Source: Deinococcales bacterium (GTDB taxonomy: Bacteria; Deinococcota; Deinococci; Deinococcales; JAAFIG01). Taken from it: DNA of 64,000 bases. The position numbers and the translations under genes were made by a program. The notes beneath the pieces are model-generated. The model was not told where the DNA came from. It searched no databases and saw only the letters and a list, made by a program, of their open reading frames with translations. The stretch spans positions 1 to 64,000 of the forward strand of contig JANXTZ010000040.1 in the NCBI GenBank assembly GCA_025352125.1, in the 5' to 3' direction. Of this stretch, positions 44,734 to 54,816 are shown piece after piece. Numbering within the stretch: the first letter of the stretch is position 1; each line of letters opens with the position of its first letter.

Positions 44734-46143
44734 ATGTTCAAGGTGAACCGTGAGGTTTCAAAACTGGTGTTTCTGGCAAGCTTGGCAGTGCTCAGCGCTT
44801 GCAATCCGCAAAAACCGGCAGCCGATTTTAGTCTGGCATTCAGTCCCGCGACGCTCAATTTGGCTGCGGGCGCGAGCGGCACAGCAACCCTGACCGCCAC
44901 GGCAATAGGCGGCTTTGACCTCAATCAAAAAAGTGAAACCACCGTTGATGTGGACGCCGGATTTGGCGCGGGTGATACCAAAATTCAGGTCGGAGAGATC
45001 ACGCAAACCGACGCCACCCACGCCACACTGCCGTTTACGGCTGGCGCAAATGTTGCGGGTGGCTCGTATAACCTGAGCTTGAACATCACCATCGCCGGTT
45101 TGAAACGATCCGCCAAAATCACCATCAAAGTCGGTGCGACAACCAACACCGTTCCAAACCCAAGCAATTTAAGTGCCACCGTGATCTCGAGCAGTCAGAT
45201 CAATCTATCGTGGACTGCCGTGACGGGCGCCTCTGGTTACGAGGTCGAGCAAAAAGTGGGAACAGCGTTTCAATCGCTCGGCACGGTCATGACGGCGGGC
45301 GCCGAAATCACCAGTCTCAACCCGAGCACCGCATACACGTTTCGGGTCAAAACCAAAATTGGCGCAAATTCGAGCGGTGGTGTTGAAACCAGTGCCACCA
45401 CGCAATCTGGCACGCCGCAACCAACCTCGGGCAAGATTGGTTTTGTCAGCGTTTCAGAGAGTGCAATTCTGGGCAACACCACCCGCACAGGGTCGGCGCT
45501 GTTTTTTGAGGCGCAGAACAATGAACCACCAACCATTGGCGGTTTTGGTGCAACGCCCGACAGTTGTGTTGTGCTGAGCGCGGGGCAACGCAACCCGCCG
45601 CAACCCGCCAGCTTGAAGCCATTGGACGCTGGCACAGAATTGAGCCTGCAATCAGGCTCGAGTGTCTACACCAAGTTATTAAAAACCGCAATTTCTGGCA
45701 CGGTCTCTTACGGCAACAACCCGCTGACGCCCTTGGCTGCCGTGCCAGACAATTTGACCGTCAGCATTCCTGGCAGTGCCACCGGTTTTCCAGCCTTTAC
45801 CAACGTGGCATTGCCCGCGTTCCCCGCAGATTTTACGGTTTCAACTCCAGCCAGCGGCGACCCTCTGGCGCTGGACGGCACGATCACCTGGGACGGTGGT
45901 TTGAACGCCAGCAACAGCATGAGCATTCTGGTTTCCTCGAGCGTCAAAGACGGTCCTGGTGCAATCTGTTTTGCGATTGACGACGGTTCGTTTGCCGTGC
46001 CCGCGAATGTCAAGAGCGCCTTTGAGACGGCAGGTGCAACCAATGCCCAATTGGTCTTCCTATCCCGAAGCGCCAATCGCACGGAGACCGCCAACGGGGC
46101 GACACTCAACCTGAGCGTGATCCGTAGCAAAATTGTGCTCTAA
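44734..46143 (+). CDS. Lipoprotein with a fibronectin type III domain
   Basis: 469 residues from ATG 44734, with AAAGGAGAG 5 bp upstream. The signal peptide ends in LAVLSAC, a lipobox. Residues about 25-145 look like an immunoglobulin-like beta domain, 155-240 are FN3 (NLSATVISSSQINLSWTAV, GYEVEQ, AYTFRVKTK), and the last 220 residues are a beta-rich region I do not recognise. A surface-binding role is likely. Probably the first gene of a unit with the next lipoprotein 24 bp later, under the repeat promoter at 44608. Confidence 0.75.
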   Translation: MFKVNREVSKLVFLASLAVLSACNPQKPAADFSLAFSPATLNLAAGASGTATLTATAIGGFDLNQKSETTVDVDAGFGAGDTKIQVGEITQTDATHATLPFTAGANVAGGSYNLSLNITIAGLKRSAKITIKVGATTNTVPNPSNLSATVISSSQINLSWTAVTGASGYEVEQKVGTAFQSLGTVMTAGAEITSLNPSTAYTFRVKTKIGANSSGGVETSATTQSGTPQPTSGKIGFVSVSESAILGNTTRTGSALFFEAQNNEPPTIGGFGATPDSCVVLSAGQRNPPQPASLKPLDAGTELSLQSGSSVYTKLLKTAISGTVSYGNNPLTPLAAVPDNLTVSIPGSATGFPAFTNVALPAFPADFTVSTPASGDPLALDGTITWDGGLNASNSMSILVSSSVKDGPGAICFAIDDGSFAVPANVKSAFETAGATNAQLVFLSRSANRTETANGATLNLSVIRSKIVL

Positions 46144-46167
46144 ACCTCGAGTCTCACGGGAGACACC

Positions 46168-48822
46168 ATGCGAAAATTACTGATTCTGGCTTTGCTGATG
46201 CTGGGTTTTACCGCCTGTCCTGTCACGACCACAACGCCCAAGGTGGTTCGAGTCGAGATCACGGGCGGGGCAGGTTTGTTCACGGCACTCGGACAAACGA
46301 GCCTACTCAAAGCCACGGCATACGACGATCAAAATAAAGTCATTGACTCGAGTTTTAGTTGGACATCTTCTAACCCCAGCGAAATCAGTGTCAGCGCAAG
46401 CGGTGAGGCTCGAGCCGAGGTTGAACTGGGTTCGAGTGCGGTGAGTGCCGAAACGGCTGGCATCAAAAGTGCGCCCGTGATTTTGGTCGCCGCCAAACCC
46501 AGCGACGGCGCTGTGTTGCTGTCCGACTCGCAGATTCTTGGCAATGTCGAAGTGATTTCCCAAGACCCCACCAACCCTTTTAACTCGAGCCTCAAAGTGA
46601 AATTGTCTGGCGCGAACAACCTCGCGCCTGGAAGTTTGTTCCTTTCCAGCGGCAGCAAAGCCTTGGCTGGCAAAGTCATCTCGAGCACGCCAGTTGCAGA
46701 TGGTGTCGAGGTCACGTTCGCGCCGACAACCATTTCGCAGGTCTTTAAAAATCTGAAATTGAGCATCAATGCCAGTGCCAGTCAATTGCCGCTCGATTTT
46801 AAAGGCACGGCGCAACCGCGCAAGATCGAACGCCGCCAGGACGGCAGTGTGAGCCTCGAGTATGACCCAAACAAGCTCGAGATCAGGCGCACGCAAACCA
46901 AAACCGAATTTAAACTTGGACCGTTTGAATGCGAAATCAAGGGCAAAGTGGACCTCTCTGGCGGCTCGAGCATCAGCGTCAACGTTGACCCAAAGGTGAA
47001 TGTGACCCTGGACGGCAACGTCAAAGATGGTGAGGTCAGCGATATGGTTTTCAAGCTCGAGGGTAAGTTGACCGCAAGTTTGTTTGGCGGTTTCAAATTC
47101 AGCTCGAGCGTCGAGGGTTCGTTCGCCTGCCGCGCGATTGTCTTTTACCTGCGCTTTCCCGCCTTTGGACCGATCAGTTACTTGATCATGCCGATTGTTC
47201 CGGTGGGCTTGGGTGTCGAAGCCAGCGCCAAAATCACTGGACCCAACGCCGAAATTGGGGTTGAGGGCAAAGCCAGCGCCACGCTGCTCGAGGGATTCAA
47301 GTACGAAAATGGTGTCCTGAGCGACCTGTCAAACTTTAAAATTGACAAAAGCCTGGTGCCAAAAATGAAAGTGCCCAAAATTGATGACATCAAATTCGAG
47401 GCGAGCGCCTGGATTCACGTCTATTCGGGCTTGTGGGCGGGCATCTGCGTGGTCTTGCAAGCCGAGGTGGTCGATGCCAAACTTGGCATCGAAGCCGCCG
47501 CCAGTTTCGCCTTTGAAAAACCGCAAGCCACCGACAGCGCTTACGCCAGCAATTACGACATCAAATTTAAGGGCGAGATCAAACCGGGCAAGAATTTGCA
47601 AAGTTTTATCGAGAAAGTCTTTGGCAAGGGAACGCTCAACCTCAGCGCGACCTTCGCCCAGCCCATTGCCGAATCTCCCACAGGCACAGCCAAAGCCGAC
47701 AAAACCCAGGTCAACTCGGGTGAGAAAGTCAAATTTAATGTTGACCTCGACGCCGCCAACCTCGAGTTTCCACTGATTGGTTACAACGTCTCCGAGGTGC
47801 AATTTTACCGAATTCGCAACGACGGACCTGCCGAACTGATGAACCTCCAAGTCGCCGGTCAGGGCATGAGCAAGTTTGAATGGCAGTGGACGCCCAGCAA
47901 CGCCGACGTTGGCGTGAACGACTTTTACGTGTTCGTGGTGACCAAGGGTGTGCTCGATGGTTTTGCGCTCGAGATCAGTAAAAACTCGAAGATGCAGGTG
48001 ATCGTGGCGGGCGATTCGTTTGTGACCGTCAGCGTCAAAGGCAGCAAAACGCTAGTCTATACCGCACCCGCCACAGGCAGTGAAAGCTCAAATGTTGATT
48101 TGCTCTGGCGCTTTGATCCTACCGACAAAGCCCCGAGCATCTCGCCTCCAGGCATTATTTTTGGGCAACCCATACCAGGCTCTGGCACCTACTACCTCAA
48201 ACCAACATTAACGGGGACGGTCACACACAAAGGAAACTTTAACCTCAACGAAGAGTGTATCTGTTTAACAACCCGAGACACCCAATCCAGAAGCATTGAC
48301 GTGAACTCGAAAAGCATTGAACTTCTGGCAACCTTCACCGACACCAGTGTGATTGCCAGCGTTCAAACAGACGGTACATACACCTTGCTGTTGCTGTTTC
48401 CCGATTACAACATCCTGAGCGATTACACTGGCACTGCAAACCAAAATGAAGGTTGTGATGCCGACCGAATCCCGAAAAGTGGCAACATCAGCGGCAGTTT
48501 AAACCAGAAACCCACACCAACCCTGTCCGAGATCAAGGGCAAAATTGACCTGACCAAAGAAACGTTTTTGCAGGGAGCAGTGACCCTGACGGGAGAAGTG
48601 CCTGTCAATTACAAGTTTGCCTCCTGGAAGGTTCCTGTGACCATCACCGTCACCTGGAAACTGGGTTTTTCCACCTCGACCAAAAGCTCGAGCTTTAAAC
48701 CCGAAAACCTGATCCCGAATTTGTTACCAGTGCTGCCAGCGTCAAATCAAAACACGACCGAGTACCTCCGTTGGGATGGGATGAACCGTTTTGTGAATAC
48801 AACACGCAAACCACGCTGTTAA
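46168..48822 (+). CDS. Large lipoprotein of unknown function with an N-terminal Big-like domain
   Basis: 884 residues. Signal peptide and lipobox (LMLGFTAC). Residues about 28-110 resemble a bacterial Ig-like (Big_2) domain (LKATAYDDQNKVIDSSFSW, TSSNPSEISVS). The middle (about 225-510) is a long beta-rich stretch with repeated VEGKASA/EASAKIT patterns, and the C-terminal third has Cys in EECICL and ECDADR-like positions. I do not recognise the later domains. GGGAGA precedes the ATG, and it follows the FN3 lipoprotein by 24 bp, so the two are probably co-expressed at the cell surface. Confidence 0.7.
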   Translation: MRKLLILALLMLGFTACPVTTTTPKVVRVEITGGAGLFTALGQTSLLKATAYDDQNKVIDSSFSWTSSNPSEISVSASGEARAEVELGSSAVSAETAGIKSAPVILVAAKPSDGAVLLSDSQILGNVEVISQDPTNPFNSSLKVKLSGANNLAPGSLFLSSGSKALAGKVISSTPVADGVEVTFAPTTISQVFKNLKLSINASASQLPLDFKGTAQPRKIERRQDGSVSLEYDPNKLEIRRTQTKTEFKLGPFECEIKGKVDLSGGSSISVNVDPKVNVTLDGNVKDGEVSDMVFKLEGKLTASLFGGFKFSSSVEGSFACRAIVFYLRFPAFGPISYLIMPIVPVGLGVEASAKITGPNAEIGVEGKASATLLEGFKYENGVLSDLSNFKIDKSLVPKMKVPKIDDIKFEASAWIHVYSGLWAGICVVLQAEVVDAKLGIEAAASFAFEKPQATDSAYASNYDIKFKGEIKPGKNLQSFIEKVFGKGTLNLSATFAQPIAESPTGTAKADKTQVNSGEKVKFNVDLDAANLEFPLIGYNVSEVQFYRIRNDGPAELMNLQVAGQGMSKFEWQWTPSNADVGVNDFYVFVVTKGVLDGFALEISKNSKMQVIVAGDSFVTVSVKGSKTLVYTAPATGSESSNVDLLWRFDPTDKAPSISPPGIIFGQPIPGSGTYYLKPTLTGTVTHKGNFNLNEECICLTTRDTQSRSIDVNSKSIELLATFTDTSVIASVQTDGTYTLLLLFPDYNILSDYTGTANQNEGCDADRIPKSGNISGSLNQKPTPTLSEIKGKIDLTKETFLQGAVTLTGEVPVNYKFASWKVPVTITVTWKLGFSTSTKSSSFKPENLIPNLLPVLPASNQNTTEYLRWDGMNRFVNTTRKPRC

Positions 48823-48935
48823 ACCTTCTCGAGTCTCCCGCCCCTCGAGATTCAACTTTTCACCCTCTCACCTTACGAAAATCTGTCGCTCGAGCCTGAA
48901 ATAGCGGATTCAAGCTCGAGCGATTTGAGGAATTT

Positions 48936-49169
48936 ATGCAACGAAAACGAATGCCTGATTATTTGAAACGCGCCAAAAAACGTTTCCTGCAAGGCTTGTG
49001 GTACGCCAGTCCAGTCGAGGCGGTTGTGGCGGGCAAGCGCACGCTGGAAGACTGGGTGGACATCGTGGCACTCGAGCGCGATCTCGAAATGCAGGGCAAA
49101 ACCAGGCGAAAGCAGTATCCTGAAATCACTCGGGCTTTTACAGTTGAGGCAACATTGATCTCGAGTTGA
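48936..49169 (+). CDS. Small basic hypothetical protein
   Basis: 77 residues, with GAGGAA 5 bp before the ATG. The first third is rich in Lys and Arg (QRKRMPDYLKRAKKRFLQG), the rest mostly helical (EDWVDIVALERDLEMQGKTRRK). No signal peptide or known domain. It lies 23 bp before the subtilisin-like gene and could be translated from the same message. Confidence 0.5.
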   Translation: MQRKRMPDYLKRAKKRFLQGLWYASPVEAVVAGKRTLEDWVDIVALERDLEMQGKTRRKQYPEITRAFTVEATLISS

Positions 49170-49192
49170 GGCACAGGCATTGGAGGTTTACG

Positions 49193-51325
49193 GTGAAACA
49201 AGTTTTGACTTTTGGTTTTTTGATGCTGGCACTCTCGAGTTGTCCCAGCGCCCCACCCAATCCGCCCCCACCCGCCAAAGGCAGTATTTCTGGCACGGTT
49301 GGGTTTCCTGCTGGCGTGGCAAACGCCGATAAAATTCCAGAGTTGGTGGCTGGCGACGTGATCGTCAAATTCAAAGCTGGCACTCGGAGTGAGTCGCGCC
49401 TTGCCGTGCGCGGTGCCGATTTGCAGCGAGGCTCGAGCATCGGGGTCAGTTCGACGTATTTGTACCGTTCAAAAACAGTCTTGGATGCCCGAACGACCCT
49501 CGAGTTGGTGCGAAACCTGCAAGACCGCAGTGATGTCGAATACGCGCAACCCAATTATATTGACCACATCACCAAAGCCCCTCGAGATGTGAATTACCCA
49601 TTGCAATGGCATTATCCAGCCATCAATTTGCCTCAGGCTTGGGATGTGGTGGACGGCACGCAAGGTACTCCTGTGGTGGTGGCGGTGGTTGACACGGGTA
49701 TTCTCTGGGCGGGCGACGCTTCGGCGCAAACCCATCCCGATCTGATCGGCAAGGTGCTGCCGGGTGCCGACATGATTTCCGACCCTCGGGTCTCTCGAGA
49801 CGGTGATGGGCGCGACAACGACCCGTTTGACGTTGGAGATTTGAGCGAACCCACCCAATCGAGCTACCACGGTTCGCACGTCGCGGGCACGATTGCCGCC
49901 AGCACCGACAACCTCAAACCAGGCTCGAGCACCGAGGCTTTCGGGGTGGCGGGCATCAGTTGGGGCGCAAAAATTTTGCCCGTGCGCGTCCTGGGTCAGG
50001 GCGGTGGCAGCAGCAAAGACATCTTGGATGGACTCTTGTGGGCGGCGGGCATTGCCGTGCCTGGAATGCCACTTAACCCCAACCCCGCCAGCGTGATCAA
50101 CATGAGTCTGGGCGGCAATTACCCCTGCTCCCAAAACCCAGCCGAACAGGATGTGCTCAACCAGGTCAGAGCCAAGGGTGTGATCGTGGTCGTCGCGGGG
50201 GGCAACGAGAATGACAACGCCGCCAACCATTCACCCTCGAGTTGTGCAGGAGTGATTACGGTCGGGGCAACCGATCTGCCTGGTGCTCGAGCACCGTACT
50301 CCAACTTTGGAACCCGGGTGGATGTCATGGCGCCTGGTGGTGACATGGGCGTGGACACCAACAACGATAAATTCGGCGATGGCGTTCTGAGTTTGGCCAA
50401 AGACGATGTTAAAGGTGAGTTTTTTTATTCTTTCGAGAACGGCACGTCGATGGCAGCGCCGCATGTGGCGGGCGTGGCGGCACTGATGAAAGCATTGCGT
50501 CCAAGTTTGACTCCCGATCAGGTACTGAATATTTTGCGTGACACCGCCAAACCGCGAACCGCCACCCAATGTCAGGGGCGAAAAGGTGGCACTCAAGCCG
50601 CCACCGATTGCGGTGCGGGCTTGATTGATGCGTTCGCCGCCGTGAATGCCGTTGGCGGTCTGACGAACAACACCCAGGACTTGAGTTTAAAACTCTCCCA
50701 GGGCGGTTTGACCATCAAACCGGGCGTCAGCGCCAGCGTCAACCTCGAGATTGCCTGCACGGGCGGTCTGACGGGCTTGGTGGACTTGTCTTTTGAGGGT
50801 GATCCAACGGGTGTCACAATCAAATCAAGTGGCACTCGCAGTTGCGGCTCGAGTCTGAGTCTAAACTTTGCTGTCGATTCCAATGCGCCCAGCAAAACCC
50901 ATGCCCTGACGTTTTACGGCACCTCAGGAACGCTCGAGCGTTCTGTTGGTTTCAGCCTCACCGTGCAAGCCACACTGCCAAGTGTGCAAGGTACAATCGT
51001 TCTGGCAGCCTTCGTCAATGCGCAGGGCAACCTCGAGGAAGCAAAATCGAACGCGGTTCAGGTCACGCAGTCAAGCTCGAGTGCGGCGTTCAGTGTCGGC
51101 GATCTTGAAACCGGAAATTACCTGGTGATCGCCTGGAAAGATGTGAATGGCGATGAGAAATTGAATGCTGGCGATCTGATCGGTCAGGAACCCAATTTGG
51201 TGAAACCGAGCAAAACGGGTTTGAGTTTAAAACTCGAGCCGTACAGCGAAACATCGAGCTTGCAAGTGAATGTCAAATCCAACGTTGCCCTGAAGAGTCT
51301 GATCGAATCCAAACAAACCCGTTAA
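49193..51325 (+). CDS. Subtilisin-like (S8) serine protease lipoprotein
   Basis: 710 residues from GTG 49193, with GGAGG 7 bp upstream. The signal peptide ends in a lipobox (LALSSC). After a short propeptide with VAGDVIVKFKAG (about 52-63), the S8 domain carries Asp167 in VVDTGI, His226 in HGSHVAG and the Ser in NGTSMAAPHVAG. The C-terminal 200 residues are two beta domains. It would be a lipid-anchored endopeptidase outside the cytoplasm. The catalytic triad is complete. Confidence 0.92.
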   Translation: MKQVLTFGFLMLALSSCPSAPPNPPPPAKGSISGTVGFPAGVANADKIPELVAGDVIVKFKAGTRSESRLAVRGADLQRGSSIGVSSTYLYRSKTVLDARTTLELVRNLQDRSDVEYAQPNYIDHITKAPRDVNYPLQWHYPAINLPQAWDVVDGTQGTPVVVAVVDTGILWAGDASAQTHPDLIGKVLPGADMISDPRVSRDGDGRDNDPFDVGDLSEPTQSSYHGSHVAGTIAASTDNLKPGSSTEAFGVAGISWGAKILPVRVLGQGGGSSKDILDGLLWAAGIAVPGMPLNPNPASVINMSLGGNYPCSQNPAEQDVLNQVRAKGVIVVVAGGNENDNAANHSPSSCAGVITVGATDLPGARAPYSNFGTRVDVMAPGGDMGVDTNNDKFGDGVLSLAKDDVKGEFFYSFENGTSMAAPHVAGVAALMKALRPSLTPDQVLNILRDTAKPRTATQCQGRKGGTQAATDCGAGLIDAFAAVNAVGGLTNNTQDLSLKLSQGGLTIKPGVSASVNLEIACTGGLTGLVDLSFEGDPTGVTIKSSGTRSCGSSLSLNFAVDSNAPSKTHALTFYGTSGTLERSVGFSLTVQATLPSVQGTIVLAAFVNAQGNLEEAKSNAVQVTQSSSSAAFSVGDLETGNYLVIAWKDVNGDEKLNAGDLIGQEPNLVKPSKTGLSLKLEPYSETSSLQVNVKSNVALKSLIESKQTR

Positions 51326-51342
51326 CCCTCAAATCATATTTT

Positions 51343-51376
51343 AAACCCGAGTTGCAAATTGACTCGGGTTTTAATT
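51343..51376. terminator. Terminator shared by convergent S8 protease and LCP genes
   Basis: AAACCCGAGT and ACTCGGGTTT form a 10-bp stem with a 9-nt loop, followed on the plus strand by TAATTTTT. The stem overlaps the last base of the convergent LCP coding region; on the minus strand the trailing T-run is weak. Confidence 0.75.
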
Positions 51377-52564
51377 TTTGCTTGCGGTAAAATCCAGACC
51401 AATTTTGATGGTCAAATCTGCACCAAGCACGCCCTCGCCACTGACCATCGCCTCGCCGACGCCAAGAAAACTGCGTGCCGCCCTGGCTTCCTCGAGGTTG
51501 AGGTTTGAAAGGATCGTGGTCAGTTTTGGATTTCCTGGATTGCTATTGCTGGCGAAAACATTTTGAAAACCAGCCGAGCGCAACCTCGAGATTGCCAAGT
51601 TCTGCAAGACTGCATCATCCGCCACCACCGCCACCGACAAGTTCTTGACCTCTCGAGCCTCAAATTGATTGCTGCCGCGCAAGTGTTTGACCACCAAATT
51701 TTGAATCGCCTGACTGTCGGGCAACCAGAAACTCTTGCCGCCCAGACGACCAAAATCTCCTGGCAACAACAGGGTGTCGGTACGAGGTCTGGACAGCAAA
51801 AATCCCAGCGCCATGCCGACCTGTTCACGGGTTAAATTGGTGCGGGTGTTGGCTTCAATCGCTTTGGCAACTCCTGGCAACGCCAGAATGCCAGCAGGCG
51901 ATTTCAGTCGCTCGAGCAAGGAGCGCATGAACGCCTGCTGACGTTGCGTGCGACCAATATCGCCCAGGTTGTCGTGCCGAAAGCGCAAGAAACCCTCGGC
52001 TTGAACACCGTTCAAATGCTGGAATCCTGGCTTCAAATGAATCTCGAGTTTGGCGGCGGTGTCGCTGTAATCCATTGCATCAGGGACAAAAAGATCAATC
52101 CCGCCCAGGGCGTTGACCAGTGCTTTAGAACCATCAATCGACACCAGCAAATACCCATTGATTGGCACGCCCAGCAGACCTTCCACCGCCCGAACGCTCG
52201 CCTCTGGACCACCCAAAATCGCGGCGTTGATCTTGTCATTTGCTCGAGTTCCAGCCCCGACGCGGGTGTCCCTCGGCACGGACAGCAACTTCAGGGCATG
52301 TTGTTGCGGGTTGAACTGCACCACAATCATGGTGTCCGTCAATCCCGAAAAATCCTCTATCGCTCGGGTGTGATACCCGCTGTAATTGTGACTGACCCCC
52401 GCCAGCAAGAACGTGACAGGCATTTTGGGCGCGTTCGGCAGCGCTATGAAGCGCTGAATCATGCTCCAGGCGGGCGCAGCCCAAACGACCAAGGCAACAA
52501 TGCCTGCCAGTAAAAACCACGGCAGCACACGAACTTTTTTGTGTTTTACCTGGTTGACCTGCAA
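51371..52564 (-). CDS. LytR-CpsA-Psr (LCP) family protein
   Basis: 397 residues. One N-terminal membrane helix (about 12-32) leads to an outside LCP domain (about 48-255) with DTMIVVQFNP, LSVPRDTRV, NDKINAA and FLRFRHDNLGDIGRTQRQQ, including the Arg and Asp residues that hold a polyprenyl diphosphate. A LytR_C-type domain follows (about 300-397, SVAVVADDAVLQNLAISRLRSAGFQNVF). LCP enzymes attach polymers from lipid carriers to peptidoglycan or proteins. The neighbouring lipoproteins agree with an envelope role. Confidence 0.9.
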   Translation of the reverse strand: MQVNQVKHKKVRVLPWFLLAGIVALVVWAAPAWSMIQRFIALPNAPKMPVTFLLAGVSHNYSGYHTRAIEDFSGLTDTMIVVQFNPQQHALKLLSVPRDTRVGAGTRANDKINAAILGGPEASVRAVEGLLGVPINGYLLVSIDGSKALVNALGGIDLFVPDAMDYSDTAAKLEIHLKPGFQHLNGVQAEGFLRFRHDNLGDIGRTQRQQAFMRSLLERLKSPAGILALPGVAKAIEANTRTNLTREQVGMALGFLLSRPRTDTLLLPGDFGRLGGKSFWLPDSQAIQNLVVKHLRGSNQFEAREVKNLSVAVVADDAVLQNLAISRLRSAGFQNVFASNSNPGNPKLTTILSNLNLEEARAARSFLGVGEAMVSGEGVLGADLTIKIGLDFTASKN

Positions 52565-52636
52565 AAAACCACCTCGAGAGACGGGTTCTGTTGACCCACG
52601 TCAAAAGCTTAACCCAGGAATGTGATACTGAACTCA

Positions 52637-52671
52637 TCAAAAAACCTGACTCGCGCATCTCGAGTCAGGTT
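52637..52671 (-). terminator. Terminator of the second S8 protease gene
   Basis: On the minus strand AACCTGACTCG pairs with CGAGTCAGGTT (11 bp, 7-nt loop) and runs into TTTTTT. It lies 25 bp after the stop codon at 52696. Confidence 0.8.
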
Positions 52672-52695
52672 GAAAAAATTGGGTTTTTGCTGGGT

Positions 52696-54672
52696 TTAAA
52701 TTGGAGCCAACGTGATGTCCGCACCAGCAACAGGGGTGCTGCCATTGTAAACGACCGCATCTTTTTGTCCGCCCAGGTCTCCGGCATCGCAAGCCAGAGC
52801 ATTCGAGTTTTTATTGACGCAAGCCACCAGTCTGTAGGTTCCAGCCTCCAAGCTCGAGAAGCCCCCACGTTTTGCGGTCAGGGTGTAGGTCGTGCTGCCC
52901 ACACTGTTGTCAAGGTCAACCACGACGCGCCCACTTTTGGCGTTGTTCGGATCGTACTTGGTGCCGTCAAAGAAATCGGCATACACGTAAACTGTGGTTT
53001 TGGCTGGCGGTGGAGCACTCGGGTTGGTGGCTTTGCGCAGTGCCAAACCGGCTTGCAGCAAACCGGAACCAAAGGTGTTGGCTGCACCCAAATTCCTGGC
53101 GGTGCTGGTCAAAATTTCACGAACTTGCACACGGGTTAAGCCTGGATTTTTGCTGAGCATTAAGCCAGCAATGGCTGCCACCTGCGGGGTTGCTTCCGAA
53201 GTTCCCGAAAGTTTTCCGTAGCTGGTGGTGGTGGCAAAATTGGTTGAGGTAATCTGTTCGCCTGGAGCAACCAGTGCCAATTGAGGACCTTGGGCGCTGA
53301 AGCTCGAGATGCCGTTGGTTTTGTTAACGCTGCCCACCGCAATCACATTGGTATTGCGGGCTGGGTAGTAAACGCCAACACTCGCGTCGTTGCTGTTGCC
53401 GGCTGCCGAAACAATGACCACACCTTTGCCGACGGCGTAAGTGATGGCGTCATCAATGCCCGCATCAGTTGCACCCGTAGCCAAAGGAATACCCAAGCTT
53501 AAATTGATCACTTTCGAGCCTTGATCGGCGGCATAACGAATGGCTTTCGCTAAGGTACTGGTTGGACTGGCTGCGCCTTTGTTATCGTAACCAAAGACTT
53601 TGACGACCAAGATTTTGCCCGTCCAAGCCAAACCACTGACGCCTTTGACGTTGTTGGTGGCGGCAGCGATAATGCCTGCGGTTGATGTACCATGTCCTGC
53701 ATTACCAATTGGCACGCCATTGCCATCAGTGACTGGTAAATCGCTTGGGTCATCGTCTTCCGTGGCACAAATTGTACCGTTGAAGGTGGCGCAAAAATCT
53801 TTACCAGGCGTAAAGCGCCCAATTAAATCTTCGTGATCTGTCTTGATACCAGTATCCAAAACGGCAATCAAATTGTCAGTCAAATCTTTTTGAACCGCCC
53901 AAGCCGCCTGAGCATCGATTTGCACCAAGTAATCCTGGGCATCATAATTGGCATCATTTGGAGTTGGCAGCGCCATTGGACGGTAAATATACTCTGGTTG
54001 CGCAATCAAACCCGTTTGCTGCGCCACTCGAGCCGCAAACGCCTGTTCAGTCTCACCACTTGGTACCGTCAGGCTCGAGATATTCTCTGAAACGTTACGC
54101 ACCTGCACACCGCGCAAACCGGCGGCGCGAGTGTTGGAATTGGAACCGATCAGCAAAATGCTGCCTTTGACATGGGGCGCATTCCAGTCAACCACATTAG
54201 AATTGATGGCTCGAGCCTCGCTCGTCCGTGTTGTCTCAGACATGTTTGCATTTAACAATGAAGGGTTGACCGTAATCTTGCCCGAAATGCCAGCACTTCC
54301 TTGAGGAATAATCTTGATGTCCAACGTCCCAAAATCGCTTGGGTTGGCAATGCTGGTGGCTTTGATGGTCACAATAGGATTGGCAGGAACGGCAGCGGGA
54401 GCCTTGTAATTTCCATTGGCGTCAATGGTTCCCTCCGCAGGACTACGGTCCCAGGTGACCGCCACAACTTTACCTGTCTCGTCGGTTGCAACAAATTGAA
54501 TGGTCGAATTGACCGCCACCGAAACGCCCGTCGCCGCACCCGCCTGGGGTTTGAGCAGCAAGGCTTGCTTGGGTGGTGCGGGTGGGCAAGCCACCAACAG
54601 ACCCGCCAGTACCAAGCCGAGAGGGATTAGATTTGCCAAGCCGTTTTTCTTGAATCTCATCAGTGATTTCAT
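52696..54672 (-). CDS. Subtilisin-like (S8) serine protease lipoprotein
   Basis: 658 residues. The signal peptide ends in LAGLLVAC (lipobox). Residues about 45-125 look like a Big-type Ig domain, then a prodomain-like part. The catalytic domain has Asp in AVLDTGIKTDHEDL, His in GHGTSTAGI and Ser in SGTSEATPQVAA; the usual GTSMA/AP is altered after the Ser, but the triad is complete. A C-terminal beta domain follows. CTCGAG density (about five in 2 kb) is far lower than in neighbours, suggesting later arrival. It differs clearly from the S8 protease at 49193. Confidence 0.9.
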   Translation of the reverse strand: MKSLMRFKKNGLANLIPLGLVLAGLLVACPPAPPKQALLLKPQAGAATGVSVAVNSTIQFVATDETGKVVAVTWDRSPAEGTIDANGNYKAPAAVPANPIVTIKATSIANPSDFGTLDIKIIPQGSAGISGKITVNPSLLNANMSETTRTSEARAINSNVVDWNAPHVKGSILLIGSNSNTRAAGLRGVQVRNVSENISSLTVPSGETEQAFAARVAQQTGLIAQPEYIYRPMALPTPNDANYDAQDYLVQIDAQAAWAVQKDLTDNLIAVLDTGIKTDHEDLIGRFTPGKDFCATFNGTICATEDDDPSDLPVTDGNGVPIGNAGHGTSTAGIIAAATNNVKGVSGLAWTGKILVVKVFGYDNKGAASPTSTLAKAIRYAADQGSKVINLSLGIPLATGATDAGIDDAITYAVGKGVVIVSAAGNSNDASVGVYYPARNTNVIAVGSVNKTNGISSFSAQGPQLALVAPGEQITSTNFATTTSYGKLSGTSEATPQVAAIAGLMLSKNPGLTRVQVREILTSTARNLGAANTFGSGLLQAGLALRKATNPSAPPPAKTTVYVYADFFDGTKYDPNNAKSGRVVVDLDNSVGSTTYTLTAKRGGFSSLEAGTYRLVACVNKNSNALACDAGDLGGQKDAVVYNGSTPVAGADITLAPI

Positions 54673-54816
54673 ATGTCCAGTTTTGAGCTTCTTTGTGCGT
54701 TCGCGGTGAAGAGAACCTTAATAAACTTTAGCTTCTGTCTTGGGTTTATGCTCATTGTCAAAGGTTTTTGGAACTTTTCAATCGAACGGCGCGTAACAAT
54801 GCCAGGAGTTATTTTT